64,000 bases of DNA from Enteroscipio rubneri (GCF_002899715.1 NZ_PPEK01000003.1:124001-188000); one strand, 5' to 3'. Numbered from the stretch's first letter, positions 9,442 through 22,120 are shown. Made by a program: numbers and translations. The notes: a model not told the origin generated them from the sequence alone.

Positions 9442-9485
9442 AAAAAAACAGGATCCGCAGGAAGTTTCTGCGGATCCTGTTTTCA
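9442..9485 (-). terminator. Strong intrinsic terminator after the acyl-CoA dehydrogenase
   Basis: A perfect 16-bp stem (AAAACAGGATCCGCAG at 9445-9460 against 9468-9483) with a 7-nt loop. On the minus strand it is followed by a run of T (the A-tract at 9448-9442). It ends the minus-strand transcript 20-60 nt past the dehydrogenase stop; it might also work in the other direction. Confidence 0.92.
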
Positions 9486-9506
9486 TGAGACGATCGCGTC
9501 GGCGAA

Positions 9507-10703
9507 TTAGAACTGGTAGTTCAGCCTTCCGCCGCGGTTCTGGCAGCCGCGCGCAATGGTGATGCGCTGGACGTTAGGAGCGCCCTCTTCCAACCACATG
9601 GCGCGTGCGTCGCGGTAGAGGCGCTCGACCGGACCGTAGGGGCAATCCTCGAAGTAGCCGTCGCCACCGAAGATCTCGAGCATGCCGTCGGAAACGATGC
9701 GCGTCGTGTAGATGGAGAACAGCTTGCAGATGGCGGCCTTCTCCTCGATGTCGATGCCGTGCGGGTCGGCGTCGAAGTCGCGGGCGAAGTCGTAAACGAG
9801 CGTGCGCAGAGCGTGGGTGTAGGTCTGCATCTCGGCGATCTCGCGCTTGATCATCTGGCGGCTGGCGATGGGCTTGCCGAAGGTGATGCGGTCGGCGGCG
9901 CGCTTGAGGCTGAGCTCGAGCATACGCTGAGCCATACCCAGGTTGGAGCAGGCGATATGCACGCGGGAGACGGAAAGCGAGTGCATCGCGATCTCCATGC
10001 CCTGGCCCTCCTCGCCGAGCAGGTAGATGGGATCGAGTTCGACATCATGGAACACGAGGCCTGCGTGGCCTGCGCCGCGGCAGCCCATCATGTGGGGCAT
10101 CGGAACAATCTCGAAGCCGGGGGCGTCGTTGGGAACGAAGAAGGCCGAGAGGCGGGAATCCTTGTCGGAGTCGAGGTCGGTCGCCGCGATGACGTAGGTG
10201 AAGTCGCTGCAGTCCGTGTGGGAGATGAGCCACTTCTCGCCGTTGAGGACGTATTTACCGTCGGCGTTCTTGACGGCGGTGGTGTGGATGTCGGCACCGG
10301 TGCCGCCCGTCTGCTCGGTGATGGCGAAGTTGCAGTAGATAGTCTTGTCCTGGAACTTGTCCATGTACTTGGCCTTGAGCTCCGGCTTGCCGTAGTCGTC
10401 GAGGATGCGCCAGTTCATATCGGCCGCATGATGCAGGTGCATGCGCATGCCGCCCGGTCCGCGGGAGAACTCTTCCTGCACGCGCAGGATCTCAAGTTCG
10501 TTGAGGTCCCATCCGCCGTACTCGCTCGGCATATAGAAGCGGTACAGATCGTTGTCGCGGGCAAGATCGTAGAATTCCTGCGGGAACTTGTTGGAAATCT
10601 CGATCTCCTTCTGCATTTCCTCGAACGGGCCTTCGGCCAGCTCGCGAATCTGCTCCAGATAAGCCTCGAACTGCTCGTCGGTGATCTTGGCGTTCGGATT
10701 CAT
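9507..10703 (-). CDS. Acyl-CoA dehydrogenase family protein
   Basis: FAD-dependent acyl-CoA dehydrogenase/reductase of 398 aa. The N-terminal helical domain is followed by the flavin/substrate motif CNFAITEQTGGTGADIHTTA and then the C-terminal four-helix domain with SRVHIACSNLGMAQRMLE. The region LEEGAPNVQRITIARG near the end aligns with the family EGTxxIQR block that carries the catalytic Glu. The pairing with an enoyl-CoA hydratase is reminiscent of caiA/caiD of carnitine metabolism, but the substrate cannot be told. The ATG at 10703 has GGAGGAG just upstream; a longer frame lacks an SD. A consensus TATAAT lies on the minus strand at 10803-10798, so it can be transcribed apart from the upstream hydratase gene. 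Confidence 0.93.
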   Translation of the reverse strand: MNPNAKITDEQFEAYLEQIRELAEGPFEEMQKEIEISNKFPQEFYDLARDNDLYRFYMPSEYGGWDLNELEILRVQEEFSRGPGGMRMHLHHAADMNWRILDDYGKPELKAKYMDKFQDKTIYCNFAITEQTGGTGADIHTTAVKNADGKYVLNGEKWLISHTDCSDFTYVIAATDLDSDKDSRLSAFFVPNDAPGFEIVPMPHMMGCRGAGHAGLVFHDVELDPIYLLGEEGQGMEIAMHSLSVSRVHIACSNLGMAQRMLELSLKRAADRITFGKPIASRQMIKREIAEMQTYTHALRTLVYDFARDFDADPHGIDIEEKAAICKLFSIYTTRIVSDGMLEIFGGDGYFEDCPYGPVERLYRDARAMWLEEGAPNVQRITIARGCQNRGGRLNYQF

Positions 10704-10797
10704 AGCGCTCCTCCGTCTCTCGTGCCCGCTCGGCGCCCTCCGCCGTGCGCGGCGTTTCATTCATTATGCGACTTGAAAGGGGAGGATGTCCAATTCA

Positions 10798-10803
10798 CAT
10801 TAT
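10798..10803 (-). promoter_or_regulatory. -10 box of acyl-CoA dehydrogenase promoter
   Basis: A perfect TATAAT on the minus strand about 95 nt upstream of the dehydrogenase ATG. The -35 is poor at 16-17 bp spacing (TCGATT), so an activator may be needed. Confidence 0.5.
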
Positions 10804-10878
10804 AGCTGATTCGGGGGTAAATCGATCGATTTTGCGAATGAAACTGTTTGCGGGATCGATGGTGGGACGAATGCAAGA

Positions 10879-10923
10879 GCTCCTACGAGCCGGCAGAGGC
10901 CGTGTCGGGCGACTCGTAGGAGC
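10879..10923. terminator. Hairpin between hydratase and dehydrogenase genes
   Basis: An 11-bp perfect inverted repeat (GCTCCTACGAG / CTCGTAGGAGC) with a 23-nt loop, lying 18 nt past the hydratase stop. There is no clear T-run on the minus strand, so it could be a leaky terminator or an mRNA-processing or stability hairpin. Confidence 0.5.
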
Positions 10924-10940
10924 ATACTGGACGAGGCGGC

Positions 10941-11822
10941 TTACAGGTTGCGGAACCGATACTTCTGGGGATCTGCTTTGACCGCTTCTTTGTTCTTCGG
11001 ATTCATCTTCAAGCGGCCCATGCGGCCATCGTCGGTTATGGTTCCGAGCACCTGGTTGCGGTTCTCCATCTTGATCTGCGTCTCGAAACACGTGCCGTCG
11101 ATGGAGGAGAGCATCGCCTCTTTGGTGAGCCTGAGACCGAAGGGCGAGGTGGTCTCGCACAGATGGTGCGCGAGTGCCACCGCTTCGGCCACTGCCTCAT
11201 CATCGGGAACCACCTTTAGTCCGAAACCCCAGCTGTGCAGTGTTTCGGCGTCGAAGCGGTCAGTGGATGAGAGCACGCGGTATGCCCGCTCGTAGCCGAT
11301 GATTTTCGGAAGGTAGAACGAGCCGCTCATATCCGTTCCCGTGAGTCCGATGGCCAGGTAGCCTGCGTTCATCTTGAAGGACTCGCCCAAGATGCGCATA
11401 TCGCAGGCGCAGGCCAAGGAAAGGCCTCCGCCCACAGCATAGCCTTTGAGCGCGCCGATGATGGTCTGCTCGCAGCGGTGCATGTAGACAGCCTGATCGG
11501 AGCAGATACGCTGCATGATGTAGTACATGTACTGCGTTTCGCCCATGTCGTCGGGATGCGGCAAAGCGTGGTCATCCAGGTTGAAGCCTGCGCAAAAAGA
11601 GCGTCCTTCTCCGGTGAGCACAATTACGCGGCAGTCCTTGTCCAGGCGTACTTTGAGAAGGAAGTCGTTGAATTCGCTCATCTGCAGGTAGGACATAGCG
11701 TTCAAGTTGCCCGGATCGTCGAACGAACAGATGTAGACCGGCCCGTCCTGCTCGATCTTGATCTTCTCGTAGCTGCCGTAGTCGAATGCTGGAAGATGGT
11801 ACTGATCCTGATAGACGCTCAT
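10941..11822 (-). CDS. Enoyl-CoA hydratase/isomerase family protein
   Basis: Crotonase-fold protein of 293 aa. VYICSFDDPGNLNAMSYLQM is the first strand block and VIVLTGEGRSFCAGFNLDD carries the CoA-contacting oxyanion region. The block IGALKGYAVGGGLSLACACDMRI (crotonase signature) and the third block NAGYLAIGLTGTDMSGSFYLPKIIGYERA follow. The canonical hydratase Glu pair is not obvious, since the second position reads TGTDMSG, so isomerase or lyase activity is possible. The ATG at 11822 has GGAGAAGGAG upstream. It probably acts with the acyl-CoA dehydrogenase downstream in a fatty-acyl or carnitine-like CoA pathway; substrate unknown. Confidence 0.9.
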   Translation of the reverse strand: MSVYQDQYHLPAFDYGSYEKIKIEQDGPVYICSFDDPGNLNAMSYLQMSEFNDFLLKVRLDKDCRVIVLTGEGRSFCAGFNLDDHALPHPDDMGETQYMYYIMQRICSDQAVYMHRCEQTIIGALKGYAVGGGLSLACACDMRILGESFKMNAGYLAIGLTGTDMSGSFYLPKIIGYERAYRVLSSTDRFDAETLHSWGFGLKVVPDDEAVAEAVALAHHLCETTSPFGLRLTKEAMLSSIDGTCFETQIKMENRNQVLGTITDDGRMGRLKMNPKNKEAVKADPQKYRFRNL

Positions 11823-11954
11823 TCGGTCTCCTTCTCCTCGTATGTCTGTCCCCCCCCGGCCGCTGTTCTTCATCTCTCCGAACCGGTGCGACGGCATTGG
11901 GGCTTGGGGGCGCCCCTGCTTCATCCATAGTAGGGCGGCCGACAAGGCGCGGTC

Positions 11955-11999
11955 AATGCCCATGCGCGCTAGGTTGTACCCTGCGCGCATGGGCATTTT
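11955..11999. repeat. 15-bp perfect inverted repeat upstream of hydratase gene
   Basis: AATGCCCATGCGCGC at 11955-11969 is mirrored perfectly at 11983-11997 around a 13-nt loop, followed on the plus strand by TTTTC. It lies about 130 bp upstream of the minus-strand hydratase start. It could be an operator, or a terminator for an unannotated plus-strand transcript. Confidence 0.6.
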
Positions 12000-12038
12000 C
12001 AACACGGCTATCATGCTGTCCGCAGCAGATCGATAGGC

Positions 12039-12066
12039 CCGCTTGTGCGGCTGGCTGCACAAGCGG
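12039..12066. repeat. 10-bp perfect hairpin in 385-bp intergenic region
   Basis: CCGCTTGTGC / GCACAAGCGG with an 8-nt loop, between the divergent hydratase and pyrR transcription units. No T-run follows on either strand. Apart from this hairpin, the repeat at 11955 and the pyrR promoter, I see no gene between 11823 and 12207. Confidence 0.5.
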
Positions 12067-12207
12067 TACCTGCGCTTCTTGCGCTTCCTGCGTCGTTTTT
12101 CCAGCCTCTTCGGACCGTCGGCGCCTTCTCTCCGGTGGATCTTCTCCCCGAGTTCCCCAGAGTGGTTCTCGAGCTGAATCCGCGAGCAGAAAAGTTGTAA
12201 AAAGGGG

Positions 12208-12236
12208 TTACCAAAGCGTTGGAAACCGCCTATACT
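12208..12236 (+). promoter_or_regulatory. pyrR promoter
   Basis: TTACCA (12208-12213), a 17-bp spacer and TATACT (12231-12236), placed just upstream of the PyrR attenuator leader. Read by eye. Confidence 0.6.
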
Positions 12237-12250
12237 GCCTCCAGTCCTTT

Positions 12251-13041
<791 letters not shown>

Positions 13042-13044
13042 GGC

Positions 13045-13989
13045 ATGGCCTTCAATCACAAGCATCTGATCGATATCACGGAGTACTCCGCCGAGGACAT
13101 CATGACCGTCCTCGAGACGGCCACGCGCTTCAAGGAAGTCAACGAGCGCCGCATCAAGCAGGTCCCCACGCTCAAGGGCGTCACGGTCGTGAACATGTTC
13201 AACGAGCCGTCCACCCGCACGCGCTCCTCGTTCGAGATCGCCGAGAAGCGCCTCTCCGCCAACAGCCTGAACTTCGGCGGCAGCTCCACCTCCACGGTGA
13301 AGGGCGAGAGCCTCGTGGACACGGTGGAGACGCTGTGCGCCTACAAGATCGACATGATCATCGTCCGCGACAAGCACGCGGGCGTGCCCCGCAAGATCGC
13401 CGACGTCTCCGGCGCGCACGTCATCGACGCGGGCGACGGCAAGCACCAGCACCCGACGCAGGCGCTGTTGGACCTGTACTCCATCTGGGAGGTCAAGGGC
13501 GACCTGGCCGGCCTCAAGGTGGGCGTCGTGGGCGACATCGGCCACTCCCGCGTGTGCGGCTCGCTGATCCCCGCGCTCAAGATCATGGGCTGCGAGGTCA
13601 CGGTCATAGCACCCCCCACGCTCATGCCGGCGCGCCCCGACATCCTTGGCGCCGACCATGTGACCACGAAGCTCGACGAGGCGCTGCCCGACCTCGACGT
13701 GGTGTACATGCTGCGCATCCAGCGCGAGCGCCTCGAGGGCGCGCCGTACCCGTCGCTGCGCGAGTACAACATGCTGTACGGCCTCACGAAGGAGCGCGAG
13801 CCCCTCATGAAGCCCGACGCCCTCATCTGCCATCCCGGCCCCATCAACCGCGGCGTCGAGCTGGACAGCTACATGGCCGACCATCCAAATCGCTCGGTCA
13901 TTCTCGATCAAGTCTACGCCGGCATCCTCACGCGCATGGCGGAAATGTATCTTCTTCTGGGAGGGAGCGAAGATGGCCTTACTGCTTAA
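13045..13989 (+). CDS. pyrB: Aspartate carbamoyltransferase catalytic subunit
   Basis: Condenses carbamoyl phosphate with aspartate, the second step of UMP synthesis. It has 314 aa. The carbamoyl-phosphate motif STRTR is at residues 56-60 in NEPSTRTRSSFEIA. SSTSTVKGESL is the 80s loop and KHQHPTQALLDLY contributes active-site His/Gln. The 240s-loop region (PYPSLREYNMLYGLT) precedes HPGPINRGVELD. There is no pyrI regulatory-subunit gene, as usual for PyrR-controlled operons. It starts 3 nt after pyrR and overlaps pyrC by 17 nt. Confidence 0.98.
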   Translation: MAFNHKHLIDITEYSAEDIMTVLETATRFKEVNERRIKQVPTLKGVTVVNMFNEPSTRTRSSFEIAEKRLSANSLNFGGSSTSTVKGESLVDTVETLCAYKIDMIIVRDKHAGVPRKIADVSGAHVIDAGDGKHQHPTQALLDLYSIWEVKGDLAGLKVGVVGDIGHSRVCGSLIPALKIMGCEVTVIAPPTLMPARPDILGADHVTTKLDEALPDLDVVYMLRIQRERLEGAPYPSLREYNMLYGLTKEREPLMKPDALICHPGPINRGVELDSYMADHPNRSVILDQVYAGILTRMAEMYLLLGGSEDGLTA

Positions 13990-15265
13990 GAACGCCCATG
14001 TGATCGACCCGCAGGTCGGTCTGAACGAAACGGCCGACATCCTCGTGCGCGACGGGAAGATCGTCGAGATCGGCCAGAACCTCGCGATGGAGAAGGGCGT
14101 CGAGCGCGACCTGGGCGGCAAGATCGTCGTCCCCGGCCTCGTGGACATCCACGTGCACCTGCGCGAGCCCGGCTACGAGACGAAGGAAGACATCGCGTCC
14201 GGCACGCGCGCCGCGGCCCACGGCGGCTTCACGGCGGTGTGCTGCATGCCGAACACGAAGCCTGTCATCGACAACGCGGTGGGCGTCGAGTATGTCAAGG
14301 CCCGCGCTGCGGCCGTCGGCAAGTGCCGCGTGCACGTGGCCGGCTCCTGCTCGCAGGGCCTCGCGGGCGACACGCTGTCCGAGATGGGCGACATGGTGGC
14401 CCACGGCGCCGTCGCCTTCACCGACGACGGTCGCGGCGTGCAGGGCGCGGGCATGATGCGCCGCGTCATGGACTACGCCGCGCAGTTCGACCGCGTGGTG
14501 ATGAGCCACTGCCAGGACGAGGACCTCGTCGGCGCCGGCCAGGTGAACGAAGGCGTCGTGTCCACGCGCCTCGGGATGCTGGGCTGGCCGGCGGAGGGCG
14601 AGGAGATCCAGATCGCCCGCGACATCGCCATCTGTCGCCTCACGGGCTGCCCGCTGCACGTGCAGCACCTCACCACCGCCCGCGGGCTCGAGCTCGTGCG
14701 CGCCGCGAAGGCCGAGGGCCTGCCCGTCACCTGCGAGGTCACGCCGCACCATCTGTTCCTCACCGAGGACGCCATCGGCGACGACTACAACACCTTCCTC
14801 AAGGTGAACCCGCCGCTGCGCACGGCCGACGACGCCGCCGCGCTCGTCGAGGGCGTGAAGGACGGCACGGTGGACGCCATCGTCACCGACCACGCGCCGC
14901 ACAACGACTTCGAGAAGAACGCCGAGTTCGAGCTGGCTCCCTTCGGCATGATCGGCCTGGAGACGTCGCTCGCGCTCGTCATCACGAACCTGGTCGCGCC
15001 CGGTATCATCAGCTGGGAGCGCGCCGTCGAGCTCATGGCTGTGCGTCCCCGCGAGATCCTGCGCGTCGAGCGCGTGGCGCTCGAGCCGGGCGCGACGGCC
15101 GACCTCACGGTCATCGACCCGGACGCCGCCTGGACGGTGGACGCCGCCGACTTCCTCTCGAAGGCCGTGAACTCGGGCTTCATCGGCGCCGAGCTCACGG
15201 GCCGCGCCACCGACGTCTACGTGGGCGGCTACGCCACCCTCGAGGACGGCGCGATCGTCGAATAG
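13973..15265 (+). CDS. pyrC: Dihydroorotase
   Basis: Zinc amidohydrolase of 430 aa (type I dihydroorotase) that cyclises carbamoyl aspartate to dihydroorotate. The metal motif DIHVHLREPGYETKED begins at residue 59 (His60, His62). Further metal or substrate blocks are SHCQDEDLV, HVQHLTTARGLELV, CEVTPHHLFLTED, NPPLR and the catalytic Asp in DAIVTDHAPHNDFEK. Length and motif order match class I bacterial PyrC. It is translationally coupled to pyrB by a 17-nt overlap with GGGAGGGAG ahead of the ATG, and a terminator follows at 15313. Confidence 0.97.
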   Translation: MALLLKNAHVIDPQVGLNETADILVRDGKIVEIGQNLAMEKGVERDLGGKIVVPGLVDIHVHLREPGYETKEDIASGTRAAAHGGFTAVCCMPNTKPVIDNAVGVEYVKARAAAVGKCRVHVAGSCSQGLAGDTLSEMGDMVAHGAVAFTDDGRGVQGAGMMRRVMDYAAQFDRVVMSHCQDEDLVGAGQVNEGVVSTRLGMLGWPAEGEEIQIARDIAICRLTGCPLHVQHLTTARGLELVRAAKAEGLPVTCEVTPHHLFLTEDAIGDDYNTFLKVNPPLRTADDAAALVEGVKDGTVDAIVTDHAPHNDFEKNAEFELAPFGMIGLETSLALVITNLVAPGIISWERAVELMAVRPREILRVERVALEPGATADLTVIDPDAAWTVDAADFLSKAVNSGFIGAELTGRATDVYVGGYATLEDGAIVE

Positions 15266-15312
15266 CGGGAAGCACGCACGTCGTTTGCGACTCGCACGCC
15301 CTGTATGGAACC

Positions 15313-15354
15313 AAGGCCCGCGCCGGCATTTTCGACGCGGGCCTTCTCGTTTTC
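15313..15354 (+). terminator. Intrinsic terminator of pyrR-pyrB-pyrC
   Basis: A 10-bp perfect stem (AAGGCCCGCG at 15313-15322 with 15336-15345) followed by CTCGTTTT. It lies 47 nt after the pyrC stop. Confidence 0.85.
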
Positions 15355-15364
15355 CTGCCTAAGA

Positions 15365-15538
15365 AGTCACAGTTTTGACCGCTCTGAAGCTTTACTTGCA
15401 TGTATCGGAAAGGCTCTCGAAAACGGTTCCTGAAAAGTCCCAGGTTGCAGGCTTACGTACGCATAGTGGCCTGGCATCAGCTTCTCGGGACCGCGTTTCG
15501 ACGCGCGAAAAAGCTTCAGAGCGGCCAAAACTGCGACT
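15365..15538. repeat. 174-bp element bounded by 29-bp inverted repeats
   Basis: The left arm 15365-15393 and right arm 15510-15538 are inverted copies matching at 27 of 29 positions; the core reads CAGTTTTGACCGCTCTGAAG on the left. The 116 bp between hold a smaller CCAGG/CCTGG repeat and no convincing gene. It may be a MITE-like element, the remains of a mobile cassette, or a long RNA hairpin. It sits between the pyrC terminator and a decayed DUF559-like gene. Confidence 0.75.
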
Positions 15539-15555
15539 CGCACATCCGTTTTTGA

Positions 15556-16113
15556 ACGTACCAGACGCGCCGGACGGGGGTTGAGACGGCCTACAACGTT
15601 CCCGCTCTCTCGTCAACACGCGAGCTGCTCGCTTTCCTCGCGCGCAATCCTTCGCTCGGCGGCGCTGGCAAGCTTGCGCGGGCCATGGCGTATATCGCCG
15701 ACTGTTCGGCTTCGCCGCGCGAGACAAAACAGGCGCTTGTTTTGGGATTGCCTCATCGCTACGGTGGATACGGCCTTGGCATTCCGCACATGAACTTCGA
15801 GGTGAAGGCGAATCCGGCCGTGCGAGCGATGACGGGCAAACGCAGCTTTCGCCTCGATCTATGTTGGCCGGGTGCGAAGCTCGATGTGGAATACCAAAGC
15901 CGCTTCTCGCACGAAGGCGAGGCTGCACGCCTCAGCGACTCTCGAAGGGCGAATGCGCTTATGGCTATGGGCTGGACTGTTGTTGGAGTCACGAACGAAG
16001 AACTCGACAGCCTCGCTGCCACCGACGCGATCGCGAACACGATCCGGCAGCAGCTGGGAAAACGTGCTCAGGTTCGCACGCCGGATTGCCATGCTCGCAA
16101 GCTGAAGCTTTGA
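15556..16113 (+). pseudogene. Decayed DUF559-like (restriction-endonuclease-fold) protein
   Basis: The frame is open from 15556, with protein-like sequence from TRELLAFLARNPSLGGAGKL onward. There is no start codon with an SD; the first ATG (15685) is mid-domain. The C-terminal part matches the DUF559/Vsr-like fold: MNFEVKANP, FRLDLCWPGAKLDVEYQS (a D...ExQ-type nuclease pattern), SDSRRANALMAMGWTVVGVT and DAIANTIRQQLG. After the TGA at 16111 the frame continues as RQLGLPAGRM before TAA, suggesting a CGA-to-TGA change. The N-terminal third, perhaps an AbiEi-like winged helix, is missing. From memory similar proteins recur in Eggerthella genomes; function unproven. Confidence 0.6.
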
Positions 16114-16422
16114 CGGCAGCTGGGACTTCCCGCAGGACGCATGTAAAGATTCGACGATCTATTCACGGAAACGCTCAAGGTCGCCATATAACCGGATGCA
16201 AGCGCTTGATTGTCGGCTTATTTTTATAAGTCATTAGATAATCAAATCCGAAGGGATGTAAGCTTAGGAGCGATTCAAGGGTCTTAGATGTCGATAATGA
16301 TGCTGGAACTTGAAGCGCCCGATCACAGATGCTCCGGGCGCTTCGCTGGGCGATCGGAAATGTGGGGTCAAGACGGTCGAGTTCCCGAATCCGATCCAAC
16401 GCGGGCATGCTCGACGTGACGT
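16114..16422. other. Intergenic region with one hairpin
   Basis: About 310 bp between the DUF559-like remnant and the LURP-one-like gene. I see no gene. The only structure is GAAGCGCCC (16312-16320) mirrored by GGGCGCTTC (16336-16344) with a 15-nt loop. It lies about 80 nt beyond the minus-strand LURP stop and has no T-run, so it is a weak terminator candidate. Confidence 0.5.
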
Positions 16423-16938
16423 TCAGACATTCGCGCTGGGAGGGGCGGAAGAGGAGGCCTCGGCCGTTTCGCGGTTGGCGATGATGTGGTTGATCACCAC
16501 GAATACGGCCAGGAGCTTTTCGATTTGACTCTCGTCCAGAATTTTGATGTCGTATACGCCGTGCAGCGACACGATATGGCGATGCGCAGTAGCCAGCACG
16601 CGCTCCTGCGCGTCAACGATCTGGAATTCGAACGCCAAGATGCTGCCGCGCAGCTGCCAGCCCAATTCGGGGATGTCGATGATGTCCTTAATGTGGAAAA
16701 GTTGCTCGGACAGTTCGAACGAGGCGCCATCGGCCATATCCACGAAGTACTTATGATGGATGGAGACGGCTTTTGCGTGGATGGATGCGATCTCGTTGCC
16801 GTCGAGGTCGGTGATATGCGTCTTGTCGTGGAGGCTGATGGGCTTTCCCGATACGTGGTAGACCGGTTGGTCGTCGTCGTCGAGAATGTCCATCTTGTGG
16901 TGGATGGAGACGAGCTTCGATTTGATGTGTAAGTTCAT
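16423..16938 (-). CDS. LURP-one-related / YxjI-like family protein
   Basis: A 171-aa protein with the repeating beta-hairpin pattern of the Tubby-like LURP-one/YxjI fold. Examples are MDILDDDDQPVYHVSGK, KTHITDLDGNEIASIHAK, HHKYFVDMADGASFELSE, WQLRGSILAFEFQIVDAQ and LHGVYDIKILDE. Such proteins have a closed barrel around a central helix. The biochemical role is unknown, although membrane or lipid association is often suggested. The ATG at 16938 is preferred over one 18 nt upstream because AAGGAG precedes it by 6 nt. It stands alone, divergent from carA. Confidence 0.85.
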   Translation of the reverse strand: MNLHIKSKLVSIHHKMDILDDDDQPVYHVSGKPISLHDKTHITDLDGNEIASIHAKAVSIHHKYFVDMADGASFELSEQLFHIKDIIDIPELGWQLRGSILAFEFQIVDAQERVLATAHRHIVSLHGVYDIKILDESQIEKLLAVFVVINHIIANRETAEASSSAPPSANV

Positions 16939-17213
16939 GGTGAGCTCCTTGCTCATTCCGATATCCGGTGCATTTTACACATGGAGCATAGTAGTCGAAC
17001 AGGCATGGTTCGTGCGGGTTGGCGAGGGCCATGAACCCAATTTTGAAACGCGACGTGAGACGATGACAGAAGGCGTCTCTGTTCCCGATACTCTCGGTAA
17101 AGGGCGACGGTAAAGCGGAGCGATGCCTACCGCCAACCTTTCTTGGAATTGCATATATAATGCCGAATACCATAAAAAAATGCATTTCGTCATGAATATA
17201 CATGATTGAAGCG

Positions 17214-17318
17214 TATACTATGAAGCAACCTTTAAGGCGGTACGGAGAGACCGACAAGGTGCGCAGCATAGCTTTCCCAGGATAACGTGCGCCTTTGTCC
17301 CCGACGAAGGCGTTTTTT
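17214..17318 (+). promoter_or_regulatory. carA promoter and PyrR-type attenuator
   Basis: A -10 TATACT at 17214-17219 is followed by a leader with the same PyrR motif as before pyrR: CGGTACGGAGAGACCGACAAGG at 17238-17259, written here as CGGTACGGAGAG plus ACCGACAAGG. GACAAGG can pair with CCTTTGTC (17292-17299) as antiterminator. The competing terminator is CGCCTT (17290-17295) with AAGGCG (17307-17312) followed by six T's. carAB should therefore be attenuated by the PyrR encoded 5 kb upstream. Confidence 0.82.
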
Positions 17319-17342
17319 CGTATATGCTGCCCGAGCGGAAGG

Positions 17343-18876
17343 ATGATTTTGAGCGAGATAGCGAACAAGCTCTTGGAGGGCACGTCGAAGCCCGCGCCCC
17401 GGCCGGCGGCGCTCGTGCTGGAGGACGGCGCGGTATTCCGCGGCACGGCGCGCGGCGCTTCCGGCGAGGTGTACGGCGAGATCTGCTTCAACACGTCGCT
17501 CGAGGGCTACCTGGAGGTAATCACCGACCCGTCCTACGCCGGACAGATAATCACCATGACGTATCCCCAGATCGGCAACTACGGCGTGAACCCCGAGGAC
17601 GCCCAGGCGGACGCGCCCGCGCTGCGCGGCCTCGTGGTGCGCGACATGTGCGCGACGCCGTCGAACTGGCGCAGTGCACAGAGCCTGCCCGACTACCTGC
17701 GCGAGCACGACGTCGTGGCCGTGGAGGGCGTGGACACCCGTGCGCTCGTGCGCCACGTGCGCGACTGCGGCGCCCAGCGCGCGGTGCTCTCCACCGTCGA
17801 CGTGGACGAGGCGAGCCTCTTGGCGAAGGTGCGCGCGAGCGAGCCCCTCGTGGGGCAGAACCTCGCCGCCACGGTGTCGTGCGAGAAGGCGTACGCCGTG
17901 GGCGCAGGCGACCTGCCCGCGAGCCATGCGTTCGCCGTAGCGCCCCCCGCAACCGCGCGCCACCGCGTGGTGGCCTACGACTGCGGCGCGAAGCGCTCCA
18001 TCCTGCAGAACCTCGTGCGCTCGGGCTGCGAGCTCACGGTCGTGCCGTGGGACACGCCGGCGGCCGACGTGCTGGGCATGGCCCCCGACGGCGTGTTCCT
18101 GTCGAACGGCCCGGGTGACCCCGAGGCCGTGGAGGGCACGTACTCCCAGGTGGAGAAGCTTTTGGGCCAGGTGCCCGTGTTCGGCATCTGCCTTGGGCAC
18201 CAGATGATCGCGAAGGCCGCCGGCGCCGGGATCGAGAAGCTCAAGTTCGGCCACCGCGGCGGCAACCATCCCGTGATGAACCTGCTCACGGGCCGCGTGG
18301 AGATCACGGCGCAGAACCACGGCTTCGGCCTTCTGTTCCCCAGCCTGGGCGCGCTCGTGCCGGAACTCTCGGGCGGCTTCAAGGGCCATGAAGACGACCT
18401 GCGCTTCTGGGCGCGCTCCGGCGTCGCGCCGGTCGTGGACAACGAGCGCTTCGGCCGCATCCGCCTCACGCACGTGAACCTCAACGACGGCACGGCCGAG
18501 GGCGTCGCCTTCCTCGACATCCCCGCGTTCAGCGTGCAGTACCATCCCGAGGCCTCGCCCGGACCCACCGACGCACACTACCTGTTCACCGCCTTCGGTC
18601 GGCTTATGGATTCCGCCGTTCTGACGAATGGCGGAGCAGCCGACGCTGCGGCCACGTCTGGCACCCCACCTTGCCCTTCTGCTGCGGCTGGACGGACCGA
18701 AGTCCAGTCCAGCCTTGCATCGGGGCAATCCGGGGCACCAGCCGCGCCCTCTCTGACTTTGCCCGACCCGTGGGAATGCGCTAGCTACCTGGACATCGAC
18801 ATCGCCGCCGACCGCCTGGCTGGCTGGACGTTCGGCGAGCAGGCTGCCACCGTGGCGGGGGCGGAAGGAGGCTCCC

Positions 18877-18884
<8 letters not shown>
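17343..18884 (+). CDS. carA: Carbamoyl-phosphate synthase small subunit, with insertions
   Basis: Glutaminase subunit that hydrolyses glutamine and passes ammonia to CarB. The N-terminal domain ([33 protein letters not shown]) and class I GATase domain are intact: VFGICLGHQ holds the catalytic Cys near 283 and SVQYHPEAS the His near 401. At 513 aa it is about 120 longer than usual. There is a roughly 30-aa insert after ITAQNHGF and a roughly 90-aa low-complexity Ala/Ser/Pro tail after FGRLMD, the latter encoded by palindrome-rich DNA (see 18612-18714). The ATG at 17343 is very near GGAAGG; a TTG at 17349 has better spacing. It overlaps carB by 8 nt. Confidence 0.94.
18612..18714. repeat. Cluster of short palindromes inside the carA 3' end
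   Basis: Three inverted repeats lie in the segment coding the non-conserved CarA tail: TCCGCC/GGCGGA (18612-18617, 18630-18635), GCAGC/GCTGC (18636-18640, 18645-18649) and GGCTGGAC/GTCCAGCC (18686-18693, 18707-18714). This looks like intergenic-type palindromic DNA captured in frame within the gene. Confidence 0.55.
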
Positions 18885-22101
<3,217 letters not shown>

Positions 22102-22120
22102 GGAGACGCGGATGACCTAT

